Shown here piece after piece: positions 1-7,829 of a stretch of DNA of 64,000 nt. Numbering within the stretch: the stretch's first letter is position 1; each line of letters starts with the position of its first letter. Under the pieces are notes generated by a model that did not search any database, was not told the origin of the DNA, and was given only the letters and a program-made list of their open reading frames with translations. Both the position numbers and the translations under genes were made by a program. Origin of the DNA: Desulfuromonadaceae bacterium (GTDB lineage Bacteria > Desulfobacterota > Desulfuromonadia > Geobacterales > Pseudopelobacteraceae); contig JAQTQX010000013.1 of NCBI GenBank assembly GCA_028712075.1, forward strand, positions 1 through 64,000. The letters are read 5' to 3'.

Positions 1-204
1 CTCAAGGAAGAGGCGTTACTCTCCTATCAATTAACACTCTCGGTAACCGGCAGCTACGCGGCGATAAAAAGTTATCTGAATGATCTCCAGGGAATGGAAG
101 AGCTGATAGTGGTTGATTCGGTCTCCTTTGCAAACAGTGACCTTTTAACCGAGCATGTGGTCATGAACATTCACCTTTCGGTATATCTCCGGGGGGGGGC
201 ATGA
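1..204 (+). CDS. PilO-like inner-membrane pilus/secretion assembly protein, 3' end only
   Basis: Only the last 67 codons are in the window; the frame is open from base 1 and ends at TGA 202-204. The fragment has the PilO C-terminal ferredoxin-like pattern: a GSYAAIKSYL stretch, then a short beta-rich region containing VVDSVSF. PilO proteins form the inner-membrane alignment subcomplex of type IV pili, and GspM-like proteins do the same in type II secretion. The stop overlaps the next start (ATGA), so the two genes are translationally coupled. A run of nine G residues at 191-199 encodes the last glycines and also serves as the purine-rich stretch ahead of the next ATG. The assignment rests partly on the neighbours (PilP-like protein, secretin, pseudopilins). 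Confidence 0.65.
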   Translation, partial: LKEEALLSYQLTLSVTGSYAAIKSYLNDLQGMEELIVVDSVSFANSDLLTEHVVMNIHLSVYLRGGA

Positions 205-770
205 ATCGTCAACGCCTGATACTGTTCATTCTGGTGATCCTCTTTGTTGCTGCCGGCATCTGGAGTTACAGCGCGATTCCTCGTCCCAAAACAATCAGCT
301 CGCCCACACATGATGCGGTCCGGAAAAGTAAACCGGTAGCGGCTGTTAAAAAAACTGAAAATACCGTTGATGATACAAAACTGCACATCGACCGTCTTAA
401 CACGGCACCCTCTGGTTTCAAGGGGTATAAACGGAATATTTTCAAGCCTTTTCTGGTTGATGAAGTCAAAATAGCAAAACAAAAGGCTGTAGCAACCAAG
501 CCGCCGCCACAATTGCCGCAAGTTCCAACCGTGCCGGTGATTGTTCCACCGCCAAAACCGCCTTTGGCGCGCTTTACGTTTCTCGGTTTTTTACATACAA
601 AGTCTGCAAAAACAGTTTTTTTGGCAAAAGAATCTGAAATTCTGCTGGTTAAAAAAGGGGACATGATAGCTGGTCGTTACCAGGCAACCAGTATTACGGA
701 TCAGTCCTTGACTCTGTCGGTAACCGATACCGGGGAGACAATCGTCATTCCGTTGTCAGAAAACAGATAG
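201..770 (+). CDS. PilP/GspC-like secretin-linking protein
   Basis: A 189-residue protein with one N-terminal membrane anchor (residues 6-24), a proline-rich linker (about 100-120, with repeated PPP/VP motifs) and a C-terminal beta domain (about 124-187) with the FLGFL...VFLAKESEILLVKKGD pattern of the HR/PilP domain. PilP and GspC link the inner-membrane platform to the periplasmic N-domains of the secretin. The order PilO-like, PilP-like, secretin supports this. The ATG overlaps the upstream stop, and the only purine-rich ribosome-binding candidate is the G9 run just upstream. PilP is usually a lipoprotein, but no lipobox is seen; GspC has an anchor like this one, so the protein could be named either way. 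Confidence 0.7.
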   Translation: MNRQRLILFILVILFVAAGIWSYSAIPRPKTISSPTHDAVRKSKPVAAVKKTENTVDDTKLHIDRLNTAPSGFKGYKRNIFKPFLVDEVKIAKQKAVATKPPPQLPQVPTVPVIVPPPKPPLARFTFLGFLHTKSAKTVFLAKESEILLVKKGDMIAGRYQATSITDQSLTLSVTDTGETIVIPLSENR

Positions 771-816
771 TCGGCAGTATCAAGATGCACAATGACATCC
801 CAAGGAGACGCACGCA

Positions 817-3252
817 ATGCGCTACCTGAACCTGATTTCACACAGTAGTCTTATTCTCTTGCTGTTTCTTCTTTCAGCCTGTGCCTCCACCGCTACCCGG
901 CAGTTCAAGACGGCAGAAAGTCTTGAAGAGGAGGGGAAGTATGAAGAGGCAATGTATAGCTATGCTGATTCATTTAAAAGCGACCCGACGTCAAGTGAGG
1001 CACGGATTAGATTTTTTAATACTCGTGTAAAAGCTGCCGAGGCGCATTTTAAGCGGGGAATGATACTGGCGAAAACCGGGAACCATGCTGATGCTCTGCA
1101 GGAGTTTACCGCTGCACAAGGTATTGACCCAACTCAAGAGCGTTTCAATCAGCAGATTGAAATATCGACCCGTTTCAAGAATGCCCAACTTGCTTTTCAG
1201 GAAGGATCAGATTTTGAAAAGGGTAACAAACTGAAGGATGCTCATCGCCTGTATATTAAAGCGGCCGAGCTCTTCCCCGATAATGCGGAATATCAAGCGG
1301 CACTTGAACGGATTACCAAGTTGCGTAAAAGTAATCTGGATAGCTTTGAATTGCGTCTTAAATCGAGCAAACCGATTACCCTGAAATTTAAAGATGCCAA
1401 AATGAAGGATGTGTTTAAAATTATTACTCAGCTTTCCGGGATTAATTTTATTTTTGATGAGGGGGTTAAGGATTCTCCCGTAACAATTTTTCTCGAGAAT
1501 GCCACTTTTCATCAGGCTCTTGACCTGCTGAGTAACATGAACAAGCTCAATACAAAAAACCTGAACGAGTCCACCGTACTGTTGTTCATGAATACTCCAG
1601 ACAAAAGCAAACAGTACGAAGACATGGTTTTGCGAACGTTTCACCTTAATTATATGGAGGCAAAAAAAGCTATCAACCTGATTCGCACCCTGATTCAGGT
1701 GCGCAAGGTGTATGTGAATGAAGACTCGAATTCTATAGTTGTTCGTGACACGGAGGATGTTGTAAATGTCGTTGAAAAAATTATTGATGCTAATGACATG
1801 CCGGAAGCTGAGGTGGTACTTGATGTTGAAGTTATTGAAGTAAGCGATAAAAATGCTGAAAATGTCGGATTGCTGTTAAGTAACTACAATGTGCAAATGG
1901 GAATGTTCTCCCCGGAAAATAAACTGCTGGCAACATCTCTGAGCGGGGCAACTGCGACAGTTGCTGCCGGATCAACCACGGTTACGACTGGTGGCGGGGA
2001 TATAACAAATCTGGTAAAAGCGTTTAATATAAATAACCATGGTGCTTATGTTACGGTGCCGAATGCTACGTTTAATTTTGGAAAGACCCTGGCTAAGGGA
2101 GAAGTGTTGTCAAATCCCAAAATCAGAGTAAAGAACAAAGAAAAATCAAAGTTCAATGTCGGTACCAGAGTGCCGATTACAACGACAACTCTTAATGGCA
2201 CAGTGTCACAGGTGAACGTGCAGTATGTGGATGTTGGCGTCAAAGTAAGTGCTGAGCCGACCATTCAACTTAATAACGAAATTTCAATCAAGCTGAACCT
2301 TGAGGTCAGTTCAATTTTGACCAAAGAAAAAGTCGGGGCCGACGGGTTGACAACTGTTGTTACCATTGGTACCCGCAATATTGAAACGGTTCTCAGCCTT
2401 AAAGATAACGAAACCAGCGTCATTGGTGGATTGATTCAGCGTTCCGACAGCAGTGATAAAACCAAAATGTACCTGCTTAGTGATATTCCCCTGATTGGTC
2501 AGCTGTTTACCAACAACAATTCATCCAAAGACAAAACCGAACTGATGCTGGCGATAACTCCGCGTCTTGTCAGAGGGGTTCCTGTGCCGCTTCCTGGTCT
2601 TGCATCATTTGCTTCCGGCAAGGAAGATCATCCGTCGCTGGTCAGGCCGCTGGCCTCATTCGATCTGGAGCCTGTTTTTGAAGGAGATACTGCACAGAAA
2701 ACAATTGAGAAGAAATCAGCTGAGAAGAGAACAGCAGCTCCATCTGAGCCGCCAATAGCTAAAAATAATGCAGTGACAACACCGGTTGCTGGTCAGTCAA
2801 CTCCTGCACCTGCTGCTTTACCACCTGTTGGGTCGCTTCAGCGGAGTCTTTTGCAGATAGTGGCACCATCGTCAGTGACGGTTGGACAGCAGTTTGTTAT
2901 CGATGTCATGGTAAGTAACGTCACAAATCTGGCCAACGCTCCGTTTGTATTGACATTCGATCCAGCTGTTATTGATTTTGTTGCTATGAGTGAAGGTAAG
3001 CTTTTGAAAAAAGATGACAAGCAAACCGTGTTCAGTCAAATAGTGGATCCTGTCAAAGGCACTGTGACCGTGTCGTTAGCGAGGACGGTTGGGGACCAGG
3101 GTGTGTCTGGTTCCGGTACTCTCGTATCAGCATCGTTCAAGGCCAAAAGCAGAGGTTCGTCACGTTTTGCGATTATGAATCAGTCATTCACAACACCGCA
3201 AAATACGCCGCTGCATGTTCTGCCATTCAGCACTGCGGTAGATGTTAAATGA
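817..3252 (+). CDS. TPR-secretin-cohesin outer membrane lipoprotein (type II secretion/type IV pilus-like secretin)
   Basis: An 811-residue protein that would form the outer-membrane ring of this secretion system. The signal peptide ends in a lipobox (LLSAC, Cys22), and AAGGAG at 802-807 supports the start. TPR-like repeats cover about 36-165. An STN/N0-type domain (about 185-245) and an N1-type domain follow, and the secretin core covers about 335-595 (LSNPKIRVKNKEKSKFNVG, then SVIGGLIQRSD and IPLIGQLF). A Pro/Ala-rich linker (about 625-680) leads to a C-terminal cohesin-like beta-sandwich (about 685-811; VTVGQQFVIDVMVSNV, LTFDPAVIDF). Lipidated secretins can self-pilot. The TPR plus cohesin arrangement is not that of classical GspD or PilQ. 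From memory it resembles the atypical secretion locus of Geobacter sulfurreducens (the oxpG region), which I could not verify here. Confidence 0.85.
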   Translation: MRYLNLISHSSLILLLFLLSACASTATRQFKTAESLEEEGKYEEAMYSYADSFKSDPTSSEARIRFFNTRVKAAEAHFKRGMILAKTGNHADALQEFTAAQGIDPTQERFNQQIEISTRFKNAQLAFQEGSDFEKGNKLKDAHRLYIKAAELFPDNAEYQAALERITKLRKSNLDSFELRLKSSKPITLKFKDAKMKDVFKIITQLSGINFIFDEGVKDSPVTIFLENATFHQALDLLSNMNKLNTKNLNESTVLLFMNTPDKSKQYEDMVLRTFHLNYMEAKKAINLIRTLIQVRKVYVNEDSNSIVVRDTEDVVNVVEKIIDANDMPEAEVVLDVEVIEVSDKNAENVGLLLSNYNVQMGMFSPENKLLATSLSGATATVAAGSTTVTTGGGDITNLVKAFNINNHGAYVTVPNATFNFGKTLAKGEVLSNPKIRVKNKEKSKFNVGTRVPITTTTLNGTVSQVNVQYVDVGVKVSAEPTIQLNNEISIKLNLEVSSILTKEKVGADGLTTVVTIGTRNIETVLSLKDNETSVIGGLIQRSDSSDKTKMYLLSDIPLIGQLFTNNNSSKDKTELMLAITPRLVRGVPVPLPGLASFASGKEDHPSLVRPLASFDLEPVFEGDTAQKTIEKKSAEKRTAAPSEPPIAKNNAVTTPVAGQSTPAPAALPPVGSLQRSLLQIVAPSSVTVGQQFVIDVMVSNVTNLANAPFVLTFDPAVIDFVAMSEGKLLKKDDKQTVFSQIVDPVKGTVTVSLARTVGDQGVSGSGTLVSASFKAKSRGSSRFAIMNQSFTTPQNTPLHVLPFSTAVDVK

Positions 3253-3285
3253 TGTACCAGTACATGTTCAAGAGGTAAGGGCCGA

Positions 3286-3981
3286 TTGAAAACGAATATC
3301 ATGAACCAAAGCGGCTTTACCTTTCTGATGGTCGTTTTTATGGTTGTGATTGTCGGGATACTTTCCGCATTTACCGGTAAATCGTGGACGACTATTGTGA
3401 AGCGGGAACGTGAAAAGGAGCTGATCTTTCGGGGCAGCCAGATTAAGGAAGCAATTGAAAACTGGAATAATCCAAAATATACGGTGCCGGGTGTTCCCCC
3501 GAGAAGCGCGATTCCCCCACTCAATGATCTGGCAGATCTCTTGAAGGATCCAAAGGTTCGCTATTTACCGCAACACTATTCAGTTTTGGTTGAAAACAGA
3601 GATCCAAAATGTGCTCCTGATTGCGGGAAAATACTTAAAGTCTATCAGGACCCGATGACCGGCGGGCCATGGACTGTTCTCAGAGGGACTGTTACTAATG
3701 GTGCCGTGACGATAAATGCGGGCATTCAATCCGGGAATATCATTGGTGTTGCCAGCAAAAGTGACGAATCGCCATTCCGGTCAGATTTTAAAGATACGGC
3801 ACTGGAGAATATTACTAATGATGGTCTTACTACCACCATCGGTAATGCTGGTGCAATTCCAGCAGTTAGTCCAGGTGGAACCGAAGCCGGTTCCGGGGAT
3901 AAATACAGTGACTGGAAATTTATTGCAGACCCAAAAAATGACCACACAAAAATCTACCGGGCATATCATGAAGGGTGGTAA
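3286..3981 (+). CDS. Pseudopilin-like protein lacking Glu5
   Basis: A 231-residue protein with a short basic leader and a prepilin-peptidase-like site (QSG then FTFLMVVFMVVIVGIL), followed by a long amphipathic helix and a soluble domain. Position +5 of the mature protein is Met instead of the usual Glu, a trait known for tip pseudopilins such as GspK. The start is taken as TTG 3286, 5 nt after AGGTAAGG (3273-3280); ATG 3301 also gives a workable 4-residue leader. A KYSDW motif at about 206-210 matches the C-terminal YSxW motifs of the next two genes. It lies in the secretin operon, and the next gene begins within about 45 bases. Confidence 0.7.
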   Translation: MKTNIMNQSGFTFLMVVFMVVIVGILSAFTGKSWTTIVKREREKELIFRGSQIKEAIENWNNPKYTVPGVPPRSAIPPLNDLADLLKDPKVRYLPQHYSVLVENRDPKCAPDCGKILKVYQDPMTGGPWTVLRGTVTNGAVTINAGIQSGNIIGVASKSDESPFRSDFKDTALENITNDGLTTTIGNAGAIPAVSPGGTEAGSGDKYSDWKFIADPKNDHTKIYRAYHEGW

Positions 3982-4026
3982 TAGTATGGGAGCCGAGTTG
4001 TGTTCCCGAATTATGAAGGGATTCAC

Positions 4027-4509
4027 TTGAAACTGATGCGAACGCGCTCCGGGGTTTCCCTGCTGGAACTGGTAATTTCGATTACGATTCTCGGTATTCT
4101 CGCCGCCGGGGTTATACCGCTGATTCAGAATACAGCAATCAGATCAAAAGAGATCGAATTACGCAGAAATCTGCGCATAATTCGCACAGCGCTTGATGAT
4201 TACCGGAAAACTTTTGATAGAATGCCGGATGGTCCTTTAAAGACTGGTAGCGGCTATCCTGAAAATCTTGCGGAGCTTGTCGAGGGACATGATTTTGGCG
4301 ATGCTAAAGCCGGTAGCGTAAAGTTTTTACGAAGGCCGGTTCTTAACCCGATGGATAAGAATAGTGCATCAGATGATAAATGGGGTTGGGAATTGCGCTG
4401 TTACAAAGATGAACCTGATTCATCCTCCTGGTGCGGGGAAGATGTCTTTGATATATATGCTCCGCAAGAAGGGCAGGCTATTGACGGAACCAAGTACAGT
4501 GAGTGGTAA
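4027..4509 (+). CDS. Pseudopilin (type II secretion/type IV pilus-like)
   Basis: About 160 residues. The prepilin site is RSG then VSLLELVISITILGIL, with the conserved Glu at +5, followed by the usual hydrophobic N-terminal helix and a small soluble domain ending in GTKYSEW. TTG 4027 is preferred because AAGGG (4016-4020) lies 6 nt upstream; ATG 4036 is an alternative and GTG 4000 is less likely. Proteins of this type are cleaved and N-methylated by PilD/GspO and packed into a short pseudopilus below the secretin. It is second of three pseudopilin genes in a row. The soluble domain has a Cys pair (LRCYKD and SWCGE) that could form a disulfide. Confidence 0.75.
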   Translation: MKLMRTRSGVSLLELVISITILGILAAGVIPLIQNTAIRSKEIELRRNLRIIRTALDDYRKTFDRMPDGPLKTGSGYPENLAELVEGHDFGDAKAGSVKFLRRPVLNPMDKNSASDDKWGWELRCYKDEPDSSSWCGEDVFDIYAPQEGQAIDGTKYSEW

Positions 4510-4515
4510 TTTATC

Positions 4516-4980
4516 GTGAATTATTTTAAAACACAACACGCCCGTATGCTTCAGCAAACAGCCCGTAGAAATAGTGGATGTCAGGGTTTTACGCTTATTG
4601 AGCTGTTAATTGTCGTTTCAATTATCGGCATCCTGGCTGCCATTGCCGTACCAAACTATCAATGGGGCGTCATAAGGGCAAAGGAGGCTGTCTTACGGGA
4701 GACCCTGTACAATTTCAGGAACATTCTCGATCAATATTACGCTGATCAGGGCAAGTATCCCGATGCGCTCGATGAACTGAAACAAAAACAGTATCTGCGC
4801 GATATTCCCAAAGACCCAATGACCGAAAGTAACACGACGTGGGTTTACAAACCTGCAGAAACCGTCGCCGGTGACGGTGGTTCTGGTTCTCCTGCTCCGT
4901 CAATCGGTCCTCCTGCAGATGTTTTCAGCGGTTCGGACAAAGAAAGCCCTACCACAAAAACCCCTTACAGTACATGGTGA
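4516..4980 (+). CDS. GspG-like major pseudopilin
   Basis: 154 residues with a textbook class III signal: CQG then FTLIELLIVVSIIGILAAIA (Glu at +5). The soluble domain is GspG-like: an RAKEAVLRETLYNFRNILDQ helix, a YYADQGKYPDALDEL motif and LRDIPKDPMT, a motif typical of GspG. A Gly/Pro/Ser-rich stretch precedes the C-terminal TPYSTW. The start is uncertain: GTG 4516 gives a 23-residue leader, and ATG 4546 gives a more typical 13-residue one but has no clear ribosome-binding site. Position and type fit the OxpG-like pseudopilin known from Geobacter (family knowledge recalled, not checked). The gene ends 6 nt before ftsE. Confidence 0.8.
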   Translation: MNYFKTQHARMLQQTARRNSGCQGFTLIELLIVVSIIGILAAIAVPNYQWGVIRAKEAVLRETLYNFRNILDQYYADQGKYPDALDELKQKQYLRDIPKDPMTESNTTWVYKPAETVAGDGGSGSPAPSIGPPADVFSGSDKESPTTKTPYSTW

Positions 4981-4986
4981 TGACCA

Positions 4987-5679
4987 ATGATTCAGCTGCA
5001 TAATGTGTCACTTGCCTATCAACAGGATGCTTCGGCGCTGAGCAATATCAATCTCAAAATCGGCAAGGGCGAATTCGTGTTCCTTACCGGCCCTTCGGGA
5101 GCGGGGAAGACATCCCTGTTGCGGCTTCTCTATGCCGCTCTTACACCAAACCGTGGGCAGATTCTGATTGATGGACAAAATATATCCCGCATGACCGCAC
5201 CGCAGATTCCTTTGCTGCGTCGATCAATCGGTGTAGTCTTCCAGGACTTCAAGTTACTGCAGAACCGCACCGTTTTTGAAAATGTTGCTATTACTCTTGA
5301 AGTGCTCGGATGGGGCAGGGGAGACATCGGTAAAAAGACAATGTATATGCTGAAACTGTTGGGGATTGAGTCCAAATACAATCTCGTAACTCAGCGCCTC
5401 TCTGGTGGCGAACAGCAGCGTGTTGCCTTGGCCCGGGCTCTTGTCAATGACCCAAAGATTCTGTTGGCTGACGAACCGACTGGAAACCTTGACGATGCCA
5501 ATAAAAACCAGATTTTGAATATATTCAAAGAGGCGAACATTCGCGGCACGACAGTTGTGGTAGCCACTCATGACCGTCGTTTGATTGAGCAGAGCCATAT
5601 GCGTTTGGTTACGCTGAATAAAGGGGAAATCGTTGAACAAGTGGAAAAAGAAACCGCATACGACGCCCAAGCCCTATAA
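4987..5679 (+). CDS. ftsE: Cell-division ATPase FtsE
   Basis: A 230-residue ABC ATPase. Walker A is GPSGAGKTS (residues 35-43), the Q-loop region is VFQDFKLL, the signature is LSGGEQQR and Walker B is ILLADEPT, followed by an H-loop (ATHDRR). The VFQDFKLL sequence and the short length are characteristic of FtsE. With FtsX it forms a divisome ABC complex that does not transport but controls periplasmic murein hydrolase activation. It overlaps ftsX by 47 nt, and envC is two genes down, which gives the complete FtsEX-EnvC set. It lies 6 nt behind a pseudopilin gene, so it is probably transcribed with the secretion locus. Confidence 0.93.
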   Translation: MIQLHNVSLAYQQDASALSNINLKIGKGEFVFLTGPSGAGKTSLLRLLYAALTPNRGQILIDGQNISRMTAPQIPLLRRSIGVVFQDFKLLQNRTVFENVAITLEVLGWGRGDIGKKTMYMLKLLGIESKYNLVTQRLSGGEQQRVALARALVNDPKILLADEPTGNLDDANKNQILNIFKEANIRGTTVVVATHDRRLIEQSHMRLVTLNKGEIVEQVEKETAYDAQAL

Positions 5680-6601
5680 ACGTCCTGCGCTTTCAGGAGG
5701 TGGTTTTGGGGGGAGGTCGGGATTCTTTCTTGCCCGTGCAGTGACCAATATTCGTCAGAACATCTTCGTCAATGTCGTAACAATTGGCACAATTACGTTG
5801 GCTCTTTTGATTGTTTCTCTGTTTCTGCTGGTGTTTATTAATCTTGAAAGTGCGGTAGAAAACTGGAGCGAACGGGTACAGGTTACCGTATATTTTGATA
5901 AAGAGCCGACTGTTCAGGAGCAGAGCTCGTTGCGTGAGAAGATTTCGGCGCTGCCAGAGGTATCCCATGTCGGCTACGTTAGCCGCGATGAAGCCCTGAA
6001 GCGCTTTAAAAAACGTTTGCGTGGTCAAGAAACCCTTCTGGACGGCGTCCGACCGGAGACACTCCCTGCTTCCATAGAAATTGCTCTGAAACAGACGTAT
6101 CGTGATACTATGTCTGTCGAAAATTTTGTCATCAGCTTGAAGCGAATCCCTGCTATTACGGAAGTTCAGTATGGTGAAGAATGGGTTCGCCGTTTTAACT
6201 CATTTATTACCTTTGCCAGATTACTCGCTGCTCTGCTGGGTGGTTTTCTGGTTATAGCGGTTGTGTTTATTGTCTCCAACACGATCAAACTTACTATTTA
6301 CTCCCGGCGTGAAGAGCTGGAAGTCATGTCACTTGTCGGTGCGACGCGTTTTTTTATCAGGGCGCCGTTCCTGCTGGAGGGGCTGATTCAGGGGATTGCC
6401 GGGGCCGTCCTCTCCCTGATTCTGATGTTTGTGTTATTCGAACTCTTTCTGCAAAATGCTGGTAGTTTTCTTACATTCAATCCTGCGGATTCCGGCTTGA
6501 GTTTTCTACCGATCGAGTATATTTGCGGGCTGTTGATTGCTGGTGCAGCTCTTGGATTCATTGGGAGCCTTACCTCGTTGAAACGCTTCATCAATGTATA
6601 G
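5633..6601 (+). CDS. ftsX: Cell-division permease-like protein FtsX
   Basis: 322 residues with the FtsX topology. A basic cytosolic N-terminus leads to TM1 (about 42-66) and a periplasmic ECD (about 70-185) containing VTVYFDKEPTVQEQ and YVSRDEAL. Three C-terminal TM segments follow (about 195-220, 250-272, 295-315), and the short cytoplasmic loop holds SRREELEVMSLVGAT. The start is TTG 5633, preceded by AAGGGG inside ftsE at good spacing, so the genes overlap by 47 nt. This suggests strict translational coupling. FtsX passes ATP-driven motion from FtsE to the amidase activator encoded next. Confidence 0.92.
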   Translation: MNKWKKKPHTTPKPYKRPALSGGGFGGRSGFFLARAVTNIRQNIFVNVVTIGTITLALLIVSLFLLVFINLESAVENWSERVQVTVYFDKEPTVQEQSSLREKISALPEVSHVGYVSRDEALKRFKKRLRGQETLLDGVRPETLPASIEIALKQTYRDTMSVENFVISLKRIPAITEVQYGEEWVRRFNSFITFARLLAALLGGFLVIAVVFIVSNTIKLTIYSRREELEVMSLVGATRFFIRAPFLLEGLIQGIAGAVLSLILMFVLFELFLQNAGSFLTFNPADSGLSFLPIEYICGLLIAGAALGFIGSLTSLKRFINV

Positions 6602-6604
6602 CTG

Positions 6605-7789
6605 ATGAAGCTGATTCTTGGTATATGTACTCTGGTGGCGGCGTGCTCTGCTTCGGCGTTTGCAGAAAATCCCAAAGATGAGTTGCGCGGTGTAAAACGG
6701 GAGATCAAGGCACAAAAACAGCTTATTACCAAAACCCGCAAGGTAGAGGCGGTTGTATCAACTGAGCTTAAAGAGATCCTGCGCAACTTGGAGCAGAAAG
6801 AGTCTGCCCTTGGCCGTCTCAGCCGTGATCTTGTTAGCGTTGAGTCGAGTCTTGAGCGTACCGGGCGCGAAATAAACGTAGTAACCGAAGAAGCTAATCG
6901 AAAAAGGAGTGAGATAGAACGGCGCCTGGCGTCGTTGTATAAAGCGGGAGAGCTTGGTGCCCTGCGCATGTTTTTTTCTGCGGAGTCGTTTCCGCAACTT
7001 GCCGAGAATATTCGTTACATGAAATCGATCCTGGAAAATGACAGGCGAATTTTTCTTGAATATAATCAGAAGATAGAACAGCTTACCACTCTTAAGGCAA
7101 CTCTCGAGCATGATGCGATAAAGAAAGAGCGCATTATGTCGGGCATTGAGCAGAAAAAACGTGAAATTGAGTTGGAAAAAAGCAAGAAAGCGGCCTATCT
7201 TGGCAAAGTGCGCCAGGATCGCAAGAGTTATGAGGTATCCTTGAAGGAGTTACAGGCTAATGCCTCACGACTTCAGGCAATGATAACCCGGTTGAATGCC
7301 TTGAGTCGACGAAAGCTCTCCTCACGGCATGAAAAACCGGGAAACCGTCTGAAACCGCTTGCTGAATTACCATCGGTTCCGGATCGTGGTTTTGCCAGCC
7401 AAAGAGGGCGCATGGCGTTACCGGTCAAGGGCGAGATCATTGAATCCTACGGCAAGCACAAACATCCGGAATTTAACTCTTTTACCTATAGTAAAGGATT
7501 GTCGATCCGTTCGCCATCCGGCTCTGAGATAAAAGCCATCTATGACGGTACCGTTATTTTTTCCGATTATTTCAAAGGTTTTGGTAATATGATCATAGTC
7601 GATCATGGTGGCGGGTATTTCAGTTTGTATGCACATGCGTTACGATTGGCAAAAAAAGTCGGTGCTGAAGTGGCACGACATGAAGTTATCGGTGCTGTTG
7701 GTGATGTTGATTCAAGCAAGGGGAGTATACTTTATTTTGAGATTCGCCATCAAGGCAAGCCGGTAGACCCGGCTGAATGGGTGCGCTGA
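6605..7789 (+). CDS. envC: EnvC-type murein hydrolase activator (degenerate M23/LytM)
   Basis: 394 residues: an N-terminal signal peptide (cleavage after about ASAFA), a long coiled coil (about 25-240, rich in K/E/R/L heptads) and a C-terminal LytM/M23 domain (about 275-394). The domain keeps the fold motifs (IVDHGGGYFSLYAH and LYFEIRHQGKPVDPAEW), but two metal ligands of active LytM enzymes are missing: the HxxxD motif is replaced by a KGLSI sequence, and the HxH motif of the last strand reads YFE. That degeneracy is the hallmark of EnvC, which activates amidases instead of cutting peptidoglycan itself. It follows ftsX by 3 nt, the expected partner. Confidence 0.88.
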   Translation: MKLILGICTLVAACSASAFAENPKDELRGVKREIKAQKQLITKTRKVEAVVSTELKEILRNLEQKESALGRLSRDLVSVESSLERTGREINVVTEEANRKRSEIERRLASLYKAGELGALRMFFSAESFPQLAENIRYMKSILENDRRIFLEYNQKIEQLTTLKATLEHDAIKKERIMSGIEQKKREIELEKSKKAAYLGKVRQDRKSYEVSLKELQANASRLQAMITRLNALSRRKLSSRHEKPGNRLKPLAELPSVPDRGFASQRGRMALPVKGEIIESYGKHKHPEFNSFTYSKGLSIRSPSGSEIKAIYDGTVIFSDYFKGFGNMIIVDHGGGYFSLYAHALRLAKKVGAEVARHEVIGAVGDVDSSKGSILYFEIRHQGKPVDPAEWVR

Positions 7790-7829
7790 TATTGAACAGG
7801 AAACAGTTAACTATATCCGGAGGATGCAA

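Noticed and set aside
6388..6969. 193-codon - strand frame across ftsX/envC
   Set aside because: Arg/Ser-rich shadow of two coupled genes without start signals.
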